DNA of 64,000 nucleotides from Bacillota bacterium. GTDB taxonomy: Bacteria > Bacillota > Clostridia > Acetivibrionales > JAFADI01. Every line of letters starts with the position of its first letter. Position 1 is the first letter of the stretch. Below, piece by piece: positions 44,980 through 52,657 of this stretch. The DNA is taken from contig JAFADI010000010.1 of assembly GCA_023424965.1 (NCBI GenBank), positions 1-64,000 of the forward strand. The letters run 5' to 3'. The position numbers and the translations under genes were made by a program. The notes below the pieces were generated by a model that saw nothing but the letters and a program-made list of their open reading frames with translations, ran no database searches and was not told the DNA's origin.

Positions 44980-45663
44980 ATGGCTAAAATTGAAATGGAT
45001 GACATCAACAGCGTTAATCATTCCCTGCGTGGAAAAGTTTTTAACCAGCTTCAGAATGATATTTTGAACGGAAAATACCACCCGGGGGAGAGCCTTGTGG
45101 AAACCAAGCTTTCAGAGGAGATGGGAGTGAGCAGGACGCCCATAAGGGAAGCCATAAGGCAGCTTGAGCTTGAAGGCCTTGTGCAGTACTATCCCAACAA
45201 AGGGGCCGTTGTGACCGGTATATCTTCAAAGGACATTGAAGACATTTATACCATCAGGATGATGATCGAGGGCCTTGCAGCCCGCTGGGCGGCCCAGAAC
45301 ATCACACCCCAGGAGCTTGAAGAGCTCCGGGAGGCCCTCGACCTTGAGGAGTTCTACACGCTGAAGAATGATACGGAGCATTTGCTGAAGCTTGACTCCA
45401 GGTTCCATGAGATCATCTTCAGGGCCAGCAAAAGCAAGCCGCTGATGCATACGCTCAGTTCCTTCCACCACTATGTCCAGAGGGCCAGGAATGAGTCCTT
45501 GAGCTCACCGGTCAGGGCGAGAAAGGTGCTTGAAGAGCACAAGGCCATATTGCAGGCCATCGCCGACAGGAATCCTGAAATGGCCGAAAAGCTTACCAAG
45601 CAGCATGTCAAAAATGCAAGCGTGAATTTTATCCGGCAAAGGTGCAAAAACGGGGACATCTAA
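44980..45663 (+). CDS. GntR-family regulator, FadR (FCD) subfamily
   Basis: 227 residues. Winged helix at about 10-80 (RGKVFNQLQNDILNGKYHPGE; LSEEMGVSRTPIREAIRQLE; YYPNKGAVV). The C-terminal all-helical FCD sensor has metal-binding type residues (LDSRFHEIIFRAS; EEHKAILQAI; KQHVKNA). FCD regulators typically respond to carboxylates such as citrate, malate or lactate. It sits between aconitase and Si-citrate synthase and probably binds the palindrome at 41356-41387. ATG 44980 has GGGGAGAG upstream. Confidence 0.9.
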   Translation: MAKIEMDDINSVNHSLRGKVFNQLQNDILNGKYHPGESLVETKLSEEMGVSRTPIREAIRQLELEGLVQYYPNKGAVVTGISSKDIEDIYTIRMMIEGLAARWAAQNITPQELEELREALDLEEFYTLKNDTEHLLKLDSRFHEIIFRASKSKPLMHTLSSFHHYVQRARNESLSSPVRARKVLEEHKAILQAIADRNPEMAEKLTKQHVKNASVNFIRQRCKNGDI

Positions 45664-45734
45664 GTTCTCCGTGGCTGCCCTGCCGGTATTTCCAAAACTT
45701 TTATCCAGGCATATATTTGTTTAAGGAGGATGGT

Positions 45735-47105
45735 ATGATGGTGATGAAGGCAAGTAACAATGAGTCAAGGGACAGCATTTTAAACGAGCTCAGCTATATA
45801 CTGGAAAAAAACCAGATCACCCCCGAACTGTACGATAGATACAATGTAAAGCGGGGATTAAGGAATAGTGACGGCACAGGGGTACTTGTGGGCCTGACGG
45901 AGATTGGAGAAGTGCATTCCTACGTGATCGACGAGGGAGAAAAGGTGCCCGTGGAAGGCAGGCTGTTCTACCGGGGCTATGAGATCAACGACCTCGTAAA
46001 CGGCTTCCAGAAAAACCGCCGCTTCGGCTTTGAAGAGTGCTGCTACCTTTTGATGTTCGGACATCTGCCGAAGGAAGACCAGCTTGCAGAATTTACAAGG
46101 CTCCTGGGAGAAAACAGAAAGCTGCAGGAAGGCTTCATTGAGGACATGGTACTGAAGGCCCCCAGCAGGGATATCATGAACAAGCTGGCAAGGTGTGTTC
46201 TGGCATCCTATTCCTATGACCATGAGCCCGACGACATCGGCATCAGCAATACCCTGCGGCAGTGCGTGGAGCTTATCGCCCGTTTTCCCTCCATGGCGGC
46301 CTATGCCTACCAGGCGAAGGTCCGCTATCATGGCAATGGGAGTCTCTACATTCATGACCCCAGACCCGAGTTGAACACCGCGGAAAACATCCTCCACATG
46401 ATCAGGATGGACAGCAAATATACCGCTTCGGAGGCGGAGATACTGGATCTGGCCCTGGTGCTGCACGCGGAGCACGGTGGAGGAAACAATTCCACCTTTG
46501 TAACCCATGTGGTTTCTTCCTCAGGCACCGATACCTATTCCGCCATCGCTGCCGCCATAGGCTCCTTAAAAGGGCCCAAACACGGGGGAGCGAACCTGAA
46601 GGTCATGGAAATGATGGAGGATATCAAGAACAATGTTTCCAACTGGGAAGATGAAAAAGAGCTGCAGGAGTACCTGGCAAAGATCCTCAGGAAGGAAGCC
46701 TATGACCGCACGGGACTGATCTACGGGGTAGGTCATGCCGTATATACCAAGTCCGACCCCAGGGCTATTTTGCTCAAAGAGAAGGCGGAACAACTGGCCC
46801 AGGAAAAAGGCATGGATAAGGAATACAGGCTCTATGCCACCATTGAGCGGCTGGCTCCCGAGGTGTTCTACAGTGTGAAGAAGTCCGACAAGGTGGTATG
46901 CGCCAATGTAGACTTCTATTCCGGCTTCGTTTACAAAATGCTGAACATACCCATTGAACTGAATACCCCCATCTTTGCCATCGCGCGTATCGCAGGCTGG
47001 TGTGCCCACAGGATCGAAGAGCTCATCAACGGTGGGAGGATCATAAGGCCGGCTTACAAAAGCGTTGTAGGCAGGAAGCAGTATAAGGATATCAATGAGA
47101 GATAG
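45735..47105 (+). CDS. Citrate synthase, Si type
   Basis: 456 residues. Condenses acetyl-CoA and oxaloacetate. The catalytic triad is visible: His in LKGPKHGGANLKVM, His in GVGHAVYTKSDPRA and Asp in NVDFYSGFVY. EVHSYVIDEGEKVPVEGRL and LFYRGYEINDL near the N-terminus fit the long bacterial form. AAGGAGG precedes ATG 45735, though ATG codons at 45738 and 45744 are in frame. It is unrelated in fold to the citrate synthase at 41452, so the locus encodes both stereochemical types. Confidence 0.95.
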   Translation: MMVMKASNNESRDSILNELSYILEKNQITPELYDRYNVKRGLRNSDGTGVLVGLTEIGEVHSYVIDEGEKVPVEGRLFYRGYEINDLVNGFQKNRRFGFEECCYLLMFGHLPKEDQLAEFTRLLGENRKLQEGFIEDMVLKAPSRDIMNKLARCVLASYSYDHEPDDIGISNTLRQCVELIARFPSMAAYAYQAKVRYHGNGSLYIHDPRPELNTAENILHMIRMDSKYTASEAEILDLALVLHAEHGGGNNSTFVTHVVSSSGTDTYSAIAAAIGSLKGPKHGGANLKVMEMMEDIKNNVSNWEDEKELQEYLAKILRKEAYDRTGLIYGVGHAVYTKSDPRAILLKEKAEQLAQEKGMDKEYRLYATIERLAPEVFYSVKKSDKVVCANVDFYSGFVYKMLNIPIELNTPIFAIARIAGWCAHRIEELINGGRIIRPAYKSVVGRKQYKDINER

Positions 47106-47137
47106 GGGGACCGGCGCAGCCGTCCCTTGAATAAAAT

Positions 47138-47169
47138 AAAAAAACGTTCCTGCATAAGGAACGTTTTTT
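47138..47169. terminator. Terminator after citrate synthase
   Basis: AAAAAACGTTCC and GGAACGTTTTTT with loop TGCATAA. Works on both strands, so it can also end tRNA-Glu transcription from the minus strand. Confidence 0.88.
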
Positions 47170-47172
47170 ATT

Positions 47173-47248
47173 TGGTGACCCGTAGGGGATTCGAACCCCT
47201 GTTACCGCCGTGAGAGGGCGGTGTCTTAGGCCACTTGACCAACGGGCC
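47173..47248 (-). tRNA. tRNA-Glu, anticodon CTC
   Basis: 76 bases on the minus strand. Acceptor GGCCCGT pairs with ACGGGTC. The anticodon stem CCGCC/GGCGG holds loop CTCTCAC (anticodon CTC). The T arm is AGGGGTTCGAATCCCCT, and 3' CCA is encoded. Reads GAG codons. Confidence 0.95.
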
Positions 47249-47271
47249 GTTTCAAGTGAACCGCAAAAAAT

Positions 47272-47300
47272 ATTATAGCACGTCTAAATACAAAATACAA
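47272..47300 (-). promoter_or_regulatory. Promoter of tRNA-Glu
   Basis: Minus strand: TTGTAT (47300-47295), 17-base spacer, TATAAT (47277-47272), 24 bases before the tRNA 5' end. Confidence 0.75.
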
Positions 47301-47316
47301 TATAAAAGTTTGCCGG

Positions 47317-48243
47317 TTATTCCTTTATTGTCTGAAGGGCAAACTGGACGATATCCTCCTGGGCATAGGCGATGTCCGGGGGAAAGCCCTTGCCGTGAAT
47401 GTTTACACCCTTGGGCGTGTACCAGAGCATGGTGGTTGCCTTAACCGCAAAGCCTTTCTTGAGGGGCAGCGTGTATTGACCGATGCCTTTGCCGAAGGTG
47501 GGCTCACCGATGAGCGTGACGTTGTCCAGGTTGTCTTTAAGGGCTCCGATCAGGCATTCCGAAGCGCTGGCAGAGTTCTTGTTCTGGAGGATGGCAATCT
47601 TTTTATAGGAAAGCCTGGGATTTTTCCCTGTCTTTGCGGTCCAGTCGAAAATGCGGAGCTTATCCACCGTTATTGTGCTTCCCTTTGGAAGGAAGAGCTC
47701 GGAAATATGGTTCATGGCCTCGATATCCCCTCCCAGGTTGTTGCGGAGGTCAAGGACCAGATAGGGATACTTTTTCAATTGCTCGACATTTTGCTGCACG
47801 AAGGCGTCGGTGTATTTTGAAAAATTGGTGATGTGCAGGTAGACGGTATCCTGGTCCAGTACCTTGATTTCCGATTTTTCCGCCTCCGCCTTTTCCTCCT
47901 GCTTGTACCTTTCATACTGCTCCGGAATATATAAATAGGTATACCTGTCGTTGTTCAATTCCCTTATGCGCTCTGTGACAACGGAAATTACCACGTCGTC
48001 GAAATAGGTAAAATACTTGCCTTTCACATCGCGTTTAAGCTCTTTGAGATACAACTGGTCCAGGGCCTGGGTGTATATGTAATGCTGGGCGATGAAGTGC
48101 TTGAAGGCCAGGTAGTCGTAGCTCAGATAAATGTAAAAGCCGGTGCCTGATAAAAATAAAAGGAATACCACAAGAAGGATGGAGAATTTTCTTTTATACT
48201 TTTTAACCAGCTCTTCCGGAGTGAGATTTTTGTTTTTTGCCAT
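47317..48243 (-). CDS. Membrane-anchored S41-family peptidase
   Basis: 308 residues. One N-terminal membrane helix (about 20-43, FSILLVVFLLFLSGTGFYIY) puts the rest outside. The S41 catalytic core is shown by LVLDLRNNLGGDIEAM, the nucleophile serine region NKNSASASECLIGAL and the lysine in FGKGIGQYTLPL. No PDZ domain is evident, so it is shorter than CtpA-type proteases. The target is unknown. The start has GGAGAGG upstream on the minus strand. Confidence 0.9.
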   Translation of the reverse strand: MAKNKNLTPEELVKKYKRKFSILLVVFLLFLSGTGFYIYLSYDYLAFKHFIAQHYIYTQALDQLYLKELKRDVKGKYFTYFDDVVISVVTERIRELNNDRYTYLYIPEQYERYKQEEKAEAEKSEIKVLDQDTVYLHITNFSKYTDAFVQQNVEQLKKYPYLVLDLRNNLGGDIEAMNHISELFLPKGSTITVDKLRIFDWTAKTGKNPRLSYKKIAILQNKNSASASECLIGALKDNLDNVTLIGEPTFGKGIGQYTLPLKKGFAVKATTMLWYTPKGVNIHGKGFPPDIAYAQEDIVQFALQTIKE

Positions 48244-48372
48244 CAGTGGACCTCTCCTTCTTTCCTAAATGCTCTTTTTCAATGCTCTATGAATAATTTT
48301 ACCACTAAAAAACATAAATAAAGATAAATAAATTGAAAAATGAAAGAATAAAAACCGGGAGGAGAACAGAAG

Positions 48373-48663
48373 GTGAAAAAATGCCGGGTATGCGGCAGGA
48401 TGGGGAATATGCACAAGCATCACATCATACACGGACACGGGAAAAGAAGAGCCTGCGAAACGGCGGAGAGCCTTATCGACATATGCTTTGACTGCCACAA
48501 GCTTGTGCATGGCGGCAGTGCTCCCGGTCTGGACCTGAGGCTCAGGCTTCAATTGCAGGCCGATTATTTCAAAAAGGGCTATGAAACGGAAGATGTGTTC
48601 AGGCTGCTGGACGGCAAGCTGTATCTGGTGAACGGGTGCGTATGGGGATTGGATGAAAAGTGA
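48373..48663 (+). CDS. Small zinc-binding HNH-like protein
   Basis: 96 residues, starting at GTG 48373 behind GGGAGGAG. Two cysteine pairs (KKCRVCGR near the N-terminus and ICFDCHKLVHGG near residue 38-49) and HKHHIIHGHGKR between them form the layout of an HNH/treble-clef nuclease. A helical C-terminal third (RLQLQADYFKKGYETEDVFR) follows. It may be a single-domain nuclease or an inactive zinc protein. No neighbouring transposase or phage gene is present. Function not established. Confidence 0.75.
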   Translation: MKKCRVCGRMGNMHKHHIIHGHGKRRACETAESLIDICFDCHKLVHGGSAPGLDLRLRLQLQADYFKKGYETEDVFRLLDGKLYLVNGCVWGLDEK

Positions 48664-48670
48664 ATTGGTG

Positions 48671-48698
48671 CAAAAAAAAAGCCTCAACGCAAGGAGGC
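48671..48698 (-). terminator. Minus-strand terminator without an obvious gene
   Basis: Read on the minus strand, GCCTC and GAGGC form a short hairpin followed by nine T. No minus-strand coding region lies immediately upstream of it. The structured repeats at 48819-49044 would be the nearest transcribed sequence. Confidence 0.5.
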
Positions 48699-48767
48699 AA
48701 AACAGTAAAAATTATTGCTCCCTTTAATTATATAATGAGCCTTTAAAGATGTAAAGCACGAAAGCGT

Positions 48768-48809
48768 GGGGACAGTTCTCAACAAATATAAAAATTGAGG
48801 ACTGTCCCC
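48768..48809. repeat. REP-like inverted repeat
   Basis: GGGGACAGTTCTCA and TGAGGACTGTCCCC, 14 pairs with one G-T, 14-base AT-rich loop. GGGGACAGTnCTC hairpins of this kind occur widely in bacterial intergenic regions, often with REP-associated transposases; none is in the window. Confidence 0.75.
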
Positions 48810-48818
48810 CTAAAAAGA

Positions 48819-48930
48819 GTTTATGGTATAATAACCGCTGAAATGGTTGACGCGGTTATTATGGAATTTATGCCCGTGCGAAATTTTCGGCCTACGCCGA
48901 AACGCACATGGGCAATTAAATCATGAATTT
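48819..48930. repeat. Structured repeat unit 1
   Basis: Left end GTTTATGGTATAAT. First hairpin ATAACCGC (48831-48838) with GCGGTTAT (48852-48859). Second stem TGCCCGTGCG (48871-48880) with CGCACATGGGCA (48903-48914, AT bulge), enclosing TTCGGC-CTAC-GCCGAA (48886-48901). The right end is ATTAAATCATGAATT, an imperfect inverted copy of the left end. No open reading frame. See unit 2 for the covarying copy. Confidence 0.8.
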
Positions 48931-49044
48931 TTTAAATTCATAATTTAATAACTGCTGAAATGATTGGCACAGTTATTATAGAATTTATGCGCGTGCAAGA
49001 TTTTCGGCGGTGCCGAAATGCACTTGCGCAATTATACCATAAAC
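48931..49044. repeat. Structured repeat unit 2
   Basis: Diverged tandem copy of unit 1. First hairpin ATAACTG (48948-48954) with CAGTTAT (48970-48976). Second stem TGCGCGTGCA (48988-48997) with TGCACTTGCGCA (49019-49030, TT bulge), enclosing TTCGGC-GGT-GCCGAA (49003-49017). The right end ATTATACCATAAAC (49031-49044) is the exact reverse complement of the left end of unit 1. Three paired changes relative to unit 1 keep the stems intact. Confidence 0.8.
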
Positions 49045-49052
49045 ATAAAAGA

Positions 49053-49066
49053 GTTTATGGTATAAT
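49053..49066 (+). repeat. Third, solitary left end of the structured repeat
   Basis: GTTTATGGTATAAT again, here pairing with the right end of unit 2 in an 11-pair hairpin (49034-49063). It carries TGGTATAAT, which could serve as an extended -10 promoter for the methyltransferase gene at 49132. Confidence 0.65.
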
Positions 49067-49131
49067 GAATTTCAATTTGACAGTATTTTGTTTTGTTTTA
49101 CCTATATCGGACAAGTGTGGAGATTGTACCT

Positions 49132-50568
49132 ATGAGACTTCCGTTGGATTTTTTAAATAAAATGAAGGGACTTCTGGGAGAGGAGGAATACGAAAAATTT
49201 CTGTCCTCCTATGACATGCAAAGGTACTACGGCCTGAGGGTCAATACCTTGAAGGCGGCGGTGAAGGAATTCCTGGAGATAACACCCTTCGCACTGGAAA
49301 GCATCCCCTGGACAAAGGACGGGTTCTATTACCGGGAAGGAGAAGCCCCCGGCAGGCATCCTTACTATTATGCGGGGCTCTACTACATCCAGGAGCCCAG
49401 TGCCATGCTTCCGGGAGCTGTCCTGGACGCGAAGCCGGGAGAAAACATCCTGGACCTCTGCGCCGCCCCGGGCGGAAAGACCGTCCAGATTGCCGCAGGG
49501 ATGAAAGGCGAGGGCCTGCTGGTGGCCAACGATATAAGCTCCGAGAGAGTGAAGGCCCTGGTGAAGAATATAGAGCTCCTGGGCATCAGAAACGCCATGG
49601 TCACCAATGACACTCCCGCAAAGCTGGCGGTGAACTTTGCAGGTTTTTTTGACAGGATTCTCATCGATGCGCCCTGTTCAGGGGAAGGAATGTTCAGGAA
49701 GGACGAAGAGGCGGCCCGCAGCTGGGAGCGGTTCAAGTGCGAGAAATGCGCCGGCATGCAGGAAAACATTCTGGAGAGCGTGGACACAATGCTCAAGGCG
49801 GGAGGTACCATCGTATATTCCACCTGTACCTTCTCGCCGGAAGAAGATGAGCAGATGATCAGCAAATTCCTCCAGAGGCACGGCAACTATGAAATTCTTG
49901 AGGTCCCCAAAACGGCAGGGATTGACGACGGAAGACCCATGTGGTCCGACGGCAATCCGGAGCTCTCAAAGACCGCCCGGCTGTGGCCCCATAAAATAAA
50001 AGGCGAGGGACATTTTGTGGCCCTGCTCCGTAAAACGGAGGAAGATGGGAAGGGGTATGGGCGGGAAAACGGAAAAACACTCCTGTATGAGGCTCCGGGG
50101 ACAAGGCGGGGACATAAGTCCTCCAGGACCGTTGCAAAAGAGGTTCCGCCCCATAAAAATATTTTCGGAGCCTTCAAGAGCTTTCAGGAGAATAATCTGA
50201 ACATCACCATCGACGGCAATTTTATTGAAAAGGGTGACAATTTATACTGCCTGCCTGTGGAAGCCCCGGACCTCTCCGGGATAAAGGTGGCCAAGTTCGG
50301 CTGGTACCTTGGCGGACTGGCCGGGAGCAGGTTTGAACCCTCCCACTCGCTGGTGCTTTCCCTCAAAAAAGCCGAAATTAAAAGAACCATGGATTTCCCT
50401 TCCGCTTCGAAGGAGGTCTTAAGCTACCTCAAGGGTGAAACCCTCCTGCTGGAAGGCGAAAAGGGGCTTGTAGGCGTGTGTGTGGACGGATACACCCTGG
50501 GCTGGGCCAAGCAGACGGGGGACATGCTGAAGAACCTCTACCCCAAAGGCTGGAGGAAGATGGCGTAG
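49132..50568 (+). CDS. rRNA cytosine-5 methyltransferase, RsmF/NOL1-NOP2-sun family
   Basis: 478 residues. An N-terminal extension (LPLDFLNKMKGLLGEEEYEK) and a SAM-binding core with ILDLCAAPGGKTVQIAAG. The two catalytic cysteines are in DAPCSGEGMFRKDE and YSTCTFSPEEDE. A C-terminal RsmF-type RNA-binding part (GWYLGGLAGSRFEPSHSLVL) follows. It methylates a cytosine in 16S rRNA, by family. The start at ATG 49132 leaves GGAG ten bases upstream. It is followed 19 bases later by a pseudouridine synthase gene, so an RNA-modification operon is likely. Confidence 0.92.
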   Translation: MRLPLDFLNKMKGLLGEEEYEKFLSSYDMQRYYGLRVNTLKAAVKEFLEITPFALESIPWTKDGFYYREGEAPGRHPYYYAGLYYIQEPSAMLPGAVLDAKPGENILDLCAAPGGKTVQIAAGMKGEGLLVANDISSERVKALVKNIELLGIRNAMVTNDTPAKLAVNFAGFFDRILIDAPCSGEGMFRKDEEAARSWERFKCEKCAGMQENILESVDTMLKAGGTIVYSTCTFSPEEDEQMISKFLQRHGNYEILEVPKTAGIDDGRPMWSDGNPELSKTARLWPHKIKGEGHFVALLRKTEEDGKGYGRENGKTLLYEAPGTRRGHKSSRTVAKEVPPHKNIFGAFKSFQENNLNITIDGNFIEKGDNLYCLPVEAPDLSGIKVAKFGWYLGGLAGSRFEPSHSLVLSLKKAEIKRTMDFPSASKEVLSYLKGETLLLEGEKGLVGVCVDGYTLGWAKQTGDMLKNLYPKGWRKMA

Positions 50569-50587
50569 AAAAAGAAAGGATAGTGCG

Positions 50588-51319
50588 ATGAGGAATACAC
50601 AGCGTCTTGACAAGGTTCTTTCAAACGTTGGATACGGGAGCCGCAGGGAAATAAAGCAGGCCGTCAAGGACGGGGCCATAAAAGTGGACGGCGCCGTCGT
50701 AAAAGATGGCGGAATCCATGTGGATCCTGAAAAAAGCGTGATTGAAATAAACGGGGCAGTACTGAACTACAGAAAGTTTGTATATATCATGCTGAACAAG
50801 CCCGGGGGAGTGGTGTCCGCTACCTATGATCCCAAGCTTCCCACGGTGGTGGACCTTCTGCCCGTGGAATACGCCTGCTTCGAGACTTTTCCTGTGGGGA
50901 GGCTGGACATCGACACCGAAGGGCTGCTGCTGTTGACAAATGACGGCCAACTGGCCCATGAGCTGCTTTCCCCAAAAAAGCACGTGCCCAAAAAATATTA
51001 CGCACTGGTGGAAGGCCGGGTCACCGGGGAGGACGGTGAGCGCTTCAAGGAGGGCGTAGTGCTGGAGGATGGCTACAAAACCCTTCCGGCGGTACTGAAC
51101 ATCATCAAGGCCGGAGACTTCTCGGAAATTGAGCTGGTTATCACCGAAGGAAAGTTCCATCAGGTAAAACGGATGTTTGAAGCGGTGGGGAAAAAGGTAA
51201 AATATCTGAAAAGGATTGAAATGGGAGGGCTGAGGCTGGATGAAGGGCTGAAGACGGGGGAGAGCAGGGAATTGACGGAGGAAGAGCTGAAAATCGTCAA
51301 AAGGGAAGAACTGCAATAA
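50588..51319 (+). CDS. rRNA pseudouridine synthase, RsuA/RluB family
   Basis: 243 residues. An N-terminal S4 RNA-binding domain (QRLDKVLSNVGYGSRREIKQ), then the catalytic domain with the nucleophile Asp in GRLDIDTEGLLLLTNDG and the conserved GKFHQVKRMFEAVGKKV. It converts a uridine in 16S or 23S rRNA; the exact position cannot be told. It overlaps no gene but is tightly spaced with the methyltransferases on both sides. Confidence 0.94.
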   Translation: MRNTQRLDKVLSNVGYGSRREIKQAVKDGAIKVDGAVVKDGGIHVDPEKSVIEINGAVLNYRKFVYIMLNKPGGVVSATYDPKLPTVVDLLPVEYACFETFPVGRLDIDTEGLLLLTNDGQLAHELLSPKKHVPKKYYALVEGRVTGEDGERFKEGVVLEDGYKTLPAVLNIIKAGDFSEIELVITEGKFHQVKRMFEAVGKKVKYLKRIEMGGLRLDEGLKTGESRELTEEELKIVKREELQ

Positions 51320-51340
51320 CATAAGAAAGGTCGAACAAGC

Positions 51341-52528
51341 ATGAACAAGCAGAGTACGGGCAAGCTGTCCCTTTTTCTCACGGGACTGGAGCAGCGAATT
51401 ACGGAAAACAAAGACTTTTTCATAAAGATTACCGCCGTTTTCAAATCGGGGACCAAGAGCTTTACGGCGGGCATCAACCTGCAGGACGGCAGGCTCACGA
51501 TGAATTTCAACGGCAACAGGGAAGTTCTGGAGATCGGCTGGCTTGCGGCAAGGCTTTCAAAGCATGCCGAAAATTACGACAGCTTGAGTGTCACCTATGA
51601 AGAGCGGGGGACAACCATTTTCATTGAGGCGGATAATAAAAACGTAAAAATGAAGACCGGGGAGGGACCTGCAGAAAGTGGGGCCAAACCCCACTCCGAA
51701 GCTTCCCACATCGGGAACAGGGACTATCTTATCAAAGTGGGGCAGGCCGACAGGCTGCTGAAGGAAATAGGCATCCTGGGGGACAACGGCAAGGTAAAAA
51801 ACGATATGATCCGGAAATACAACCAGATCGATCATTTCGTGGAGCTGATCAGCGACATGCTGAAGGACCTGGCCGCAGCCCACGAGTCCATAACGGTGCT
51901 GGACTGCGGCTGTGGAAAATCCTATCTCACCTTTGTTTTGAACTACTACATAAAAGAGGTGTTGAAAAAGCCTTGTTATTTTATCGGCCTGGACTATTCG
52001 GCAGGTGTGGTGGAGGCATCCAAAAAAATGGCCCAGAATCTGGGCTACGGCAATATGGACTTCCGGGTGACGGACATAAGGGATTACAGGTCCCAGAGGG
52101 ATATTCAGCTTGTCATAAGCCTTCACGCCTGTGATACCGCCACGGATGAGGCCATTGCCCTTGCCGTCAGGAACAAGGTGGATTCCATGGTGATGGTGCC
52201 CTGCTGCCACCGGGAGCTTCTCAGTCAGTATTCCTACCAGCCCTTCGAACACATCCTCAAACACGGAATACTGAAAGCCAGAATGGCCGATGTGCTGACG
52301 GACGGAATGCGGGCCCTGTTCCTGGAAGGCCTGGGGTACAAGGTGTCGGTGGTGGAGTACATCTCACCCCTTGAGACACCGAAGAACCTCATGCTGAGGG
52401 CCGAAAAGCAGCAGGGGGCCAACAGGGCGGCCCTTGAAAGCTACAGGCAGCTGAAAAAGCTGCTGAACGTGGAGCCTGCCCTGGAAAAGCTGATATATCC
52501 AATAAACCTGGATTTAACAATAAAATAA
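51341..52528 (+). CDS. SAM-dependent methyltransferase of uncertain substrate
   Basis: 395 residues. The N-terminal 150 residues form an unknown basic domain. Then comes a class I methyltransferase fold with motif I ITVLDCGCGKSYLTFVL (about 183-200), FIGLDYSAGVVEASKKMA, VISLHACDTATDEAIALA and the unusual MVPCCHRELLSQY. The CCH-containing motif recalls the METTL25/GSTCD-like branch, which is linked to rRNA or tRNA methylation. Operon position behind two rRNA-modifying enzymes supports an RNA substrate. Confidence 0.82.
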   Translation: MNKQSTGKLSLFLTGLEQRITENKDFFIKITAVFKSGTKSFTAGINLQDGRLTMNFNGNREVLEIGWLAARLSKHAENYDSLSVTYEERGTTIFIEADNKNVKMKTGEGPAESGAKPHSEASHIGNRDYLIKVGQADRLLKEIGILGDNGKVKNDMIRKYNQIDHFVELISDMLKDLAAAHESITVLDCGCGKSYLTFVLNYYIKEVLKKPCYFIGLDYSAGVVEASKKMAQNLGYGNMDFRVTDIRDYRSQRDIQLVISLHACDTATDEAIALAVRNKVDSMVMVPCCHRELLSQYSYQPFEHILKHGILKARMADVLTDGMRALFLEGLGYKVSVVEYISPLETPKNLMLRAEKQQGANRAALESYRQLKKLLNVEPALEKLIYPINLDLTIK

Positions 52529-52558
52529 CACTTGTGTGTTTATATTCCCAGGTAAATG

Positions 52559-52567
52559 TGGTATAAT
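52559..52567 (+). promoter_or_regulatory. Extended -10 upstream of the CBM-like protein gene
   Basis: TGGTATAAT; a weak TTTATA lies at the -35 distance (52539-52544). The leader is about 85 bases. Confidence 0.5.
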
Positions 52568-52657
52568 ATGATAAATTTTGTTTTGCTTTAACTGAAACCA
52601 TTTCTAATATAATTTTGCGGGTCAAACATTTCTTTTAAAAAGATTGGAGGTAGAAAA

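Noticed and set aside
48664..49131. CRISPR array
   Set aside because: The two repeated units are tandem and diverged with internal hairpins, without short identical repeats separated by unique spacers, and no cas genes are nearby.
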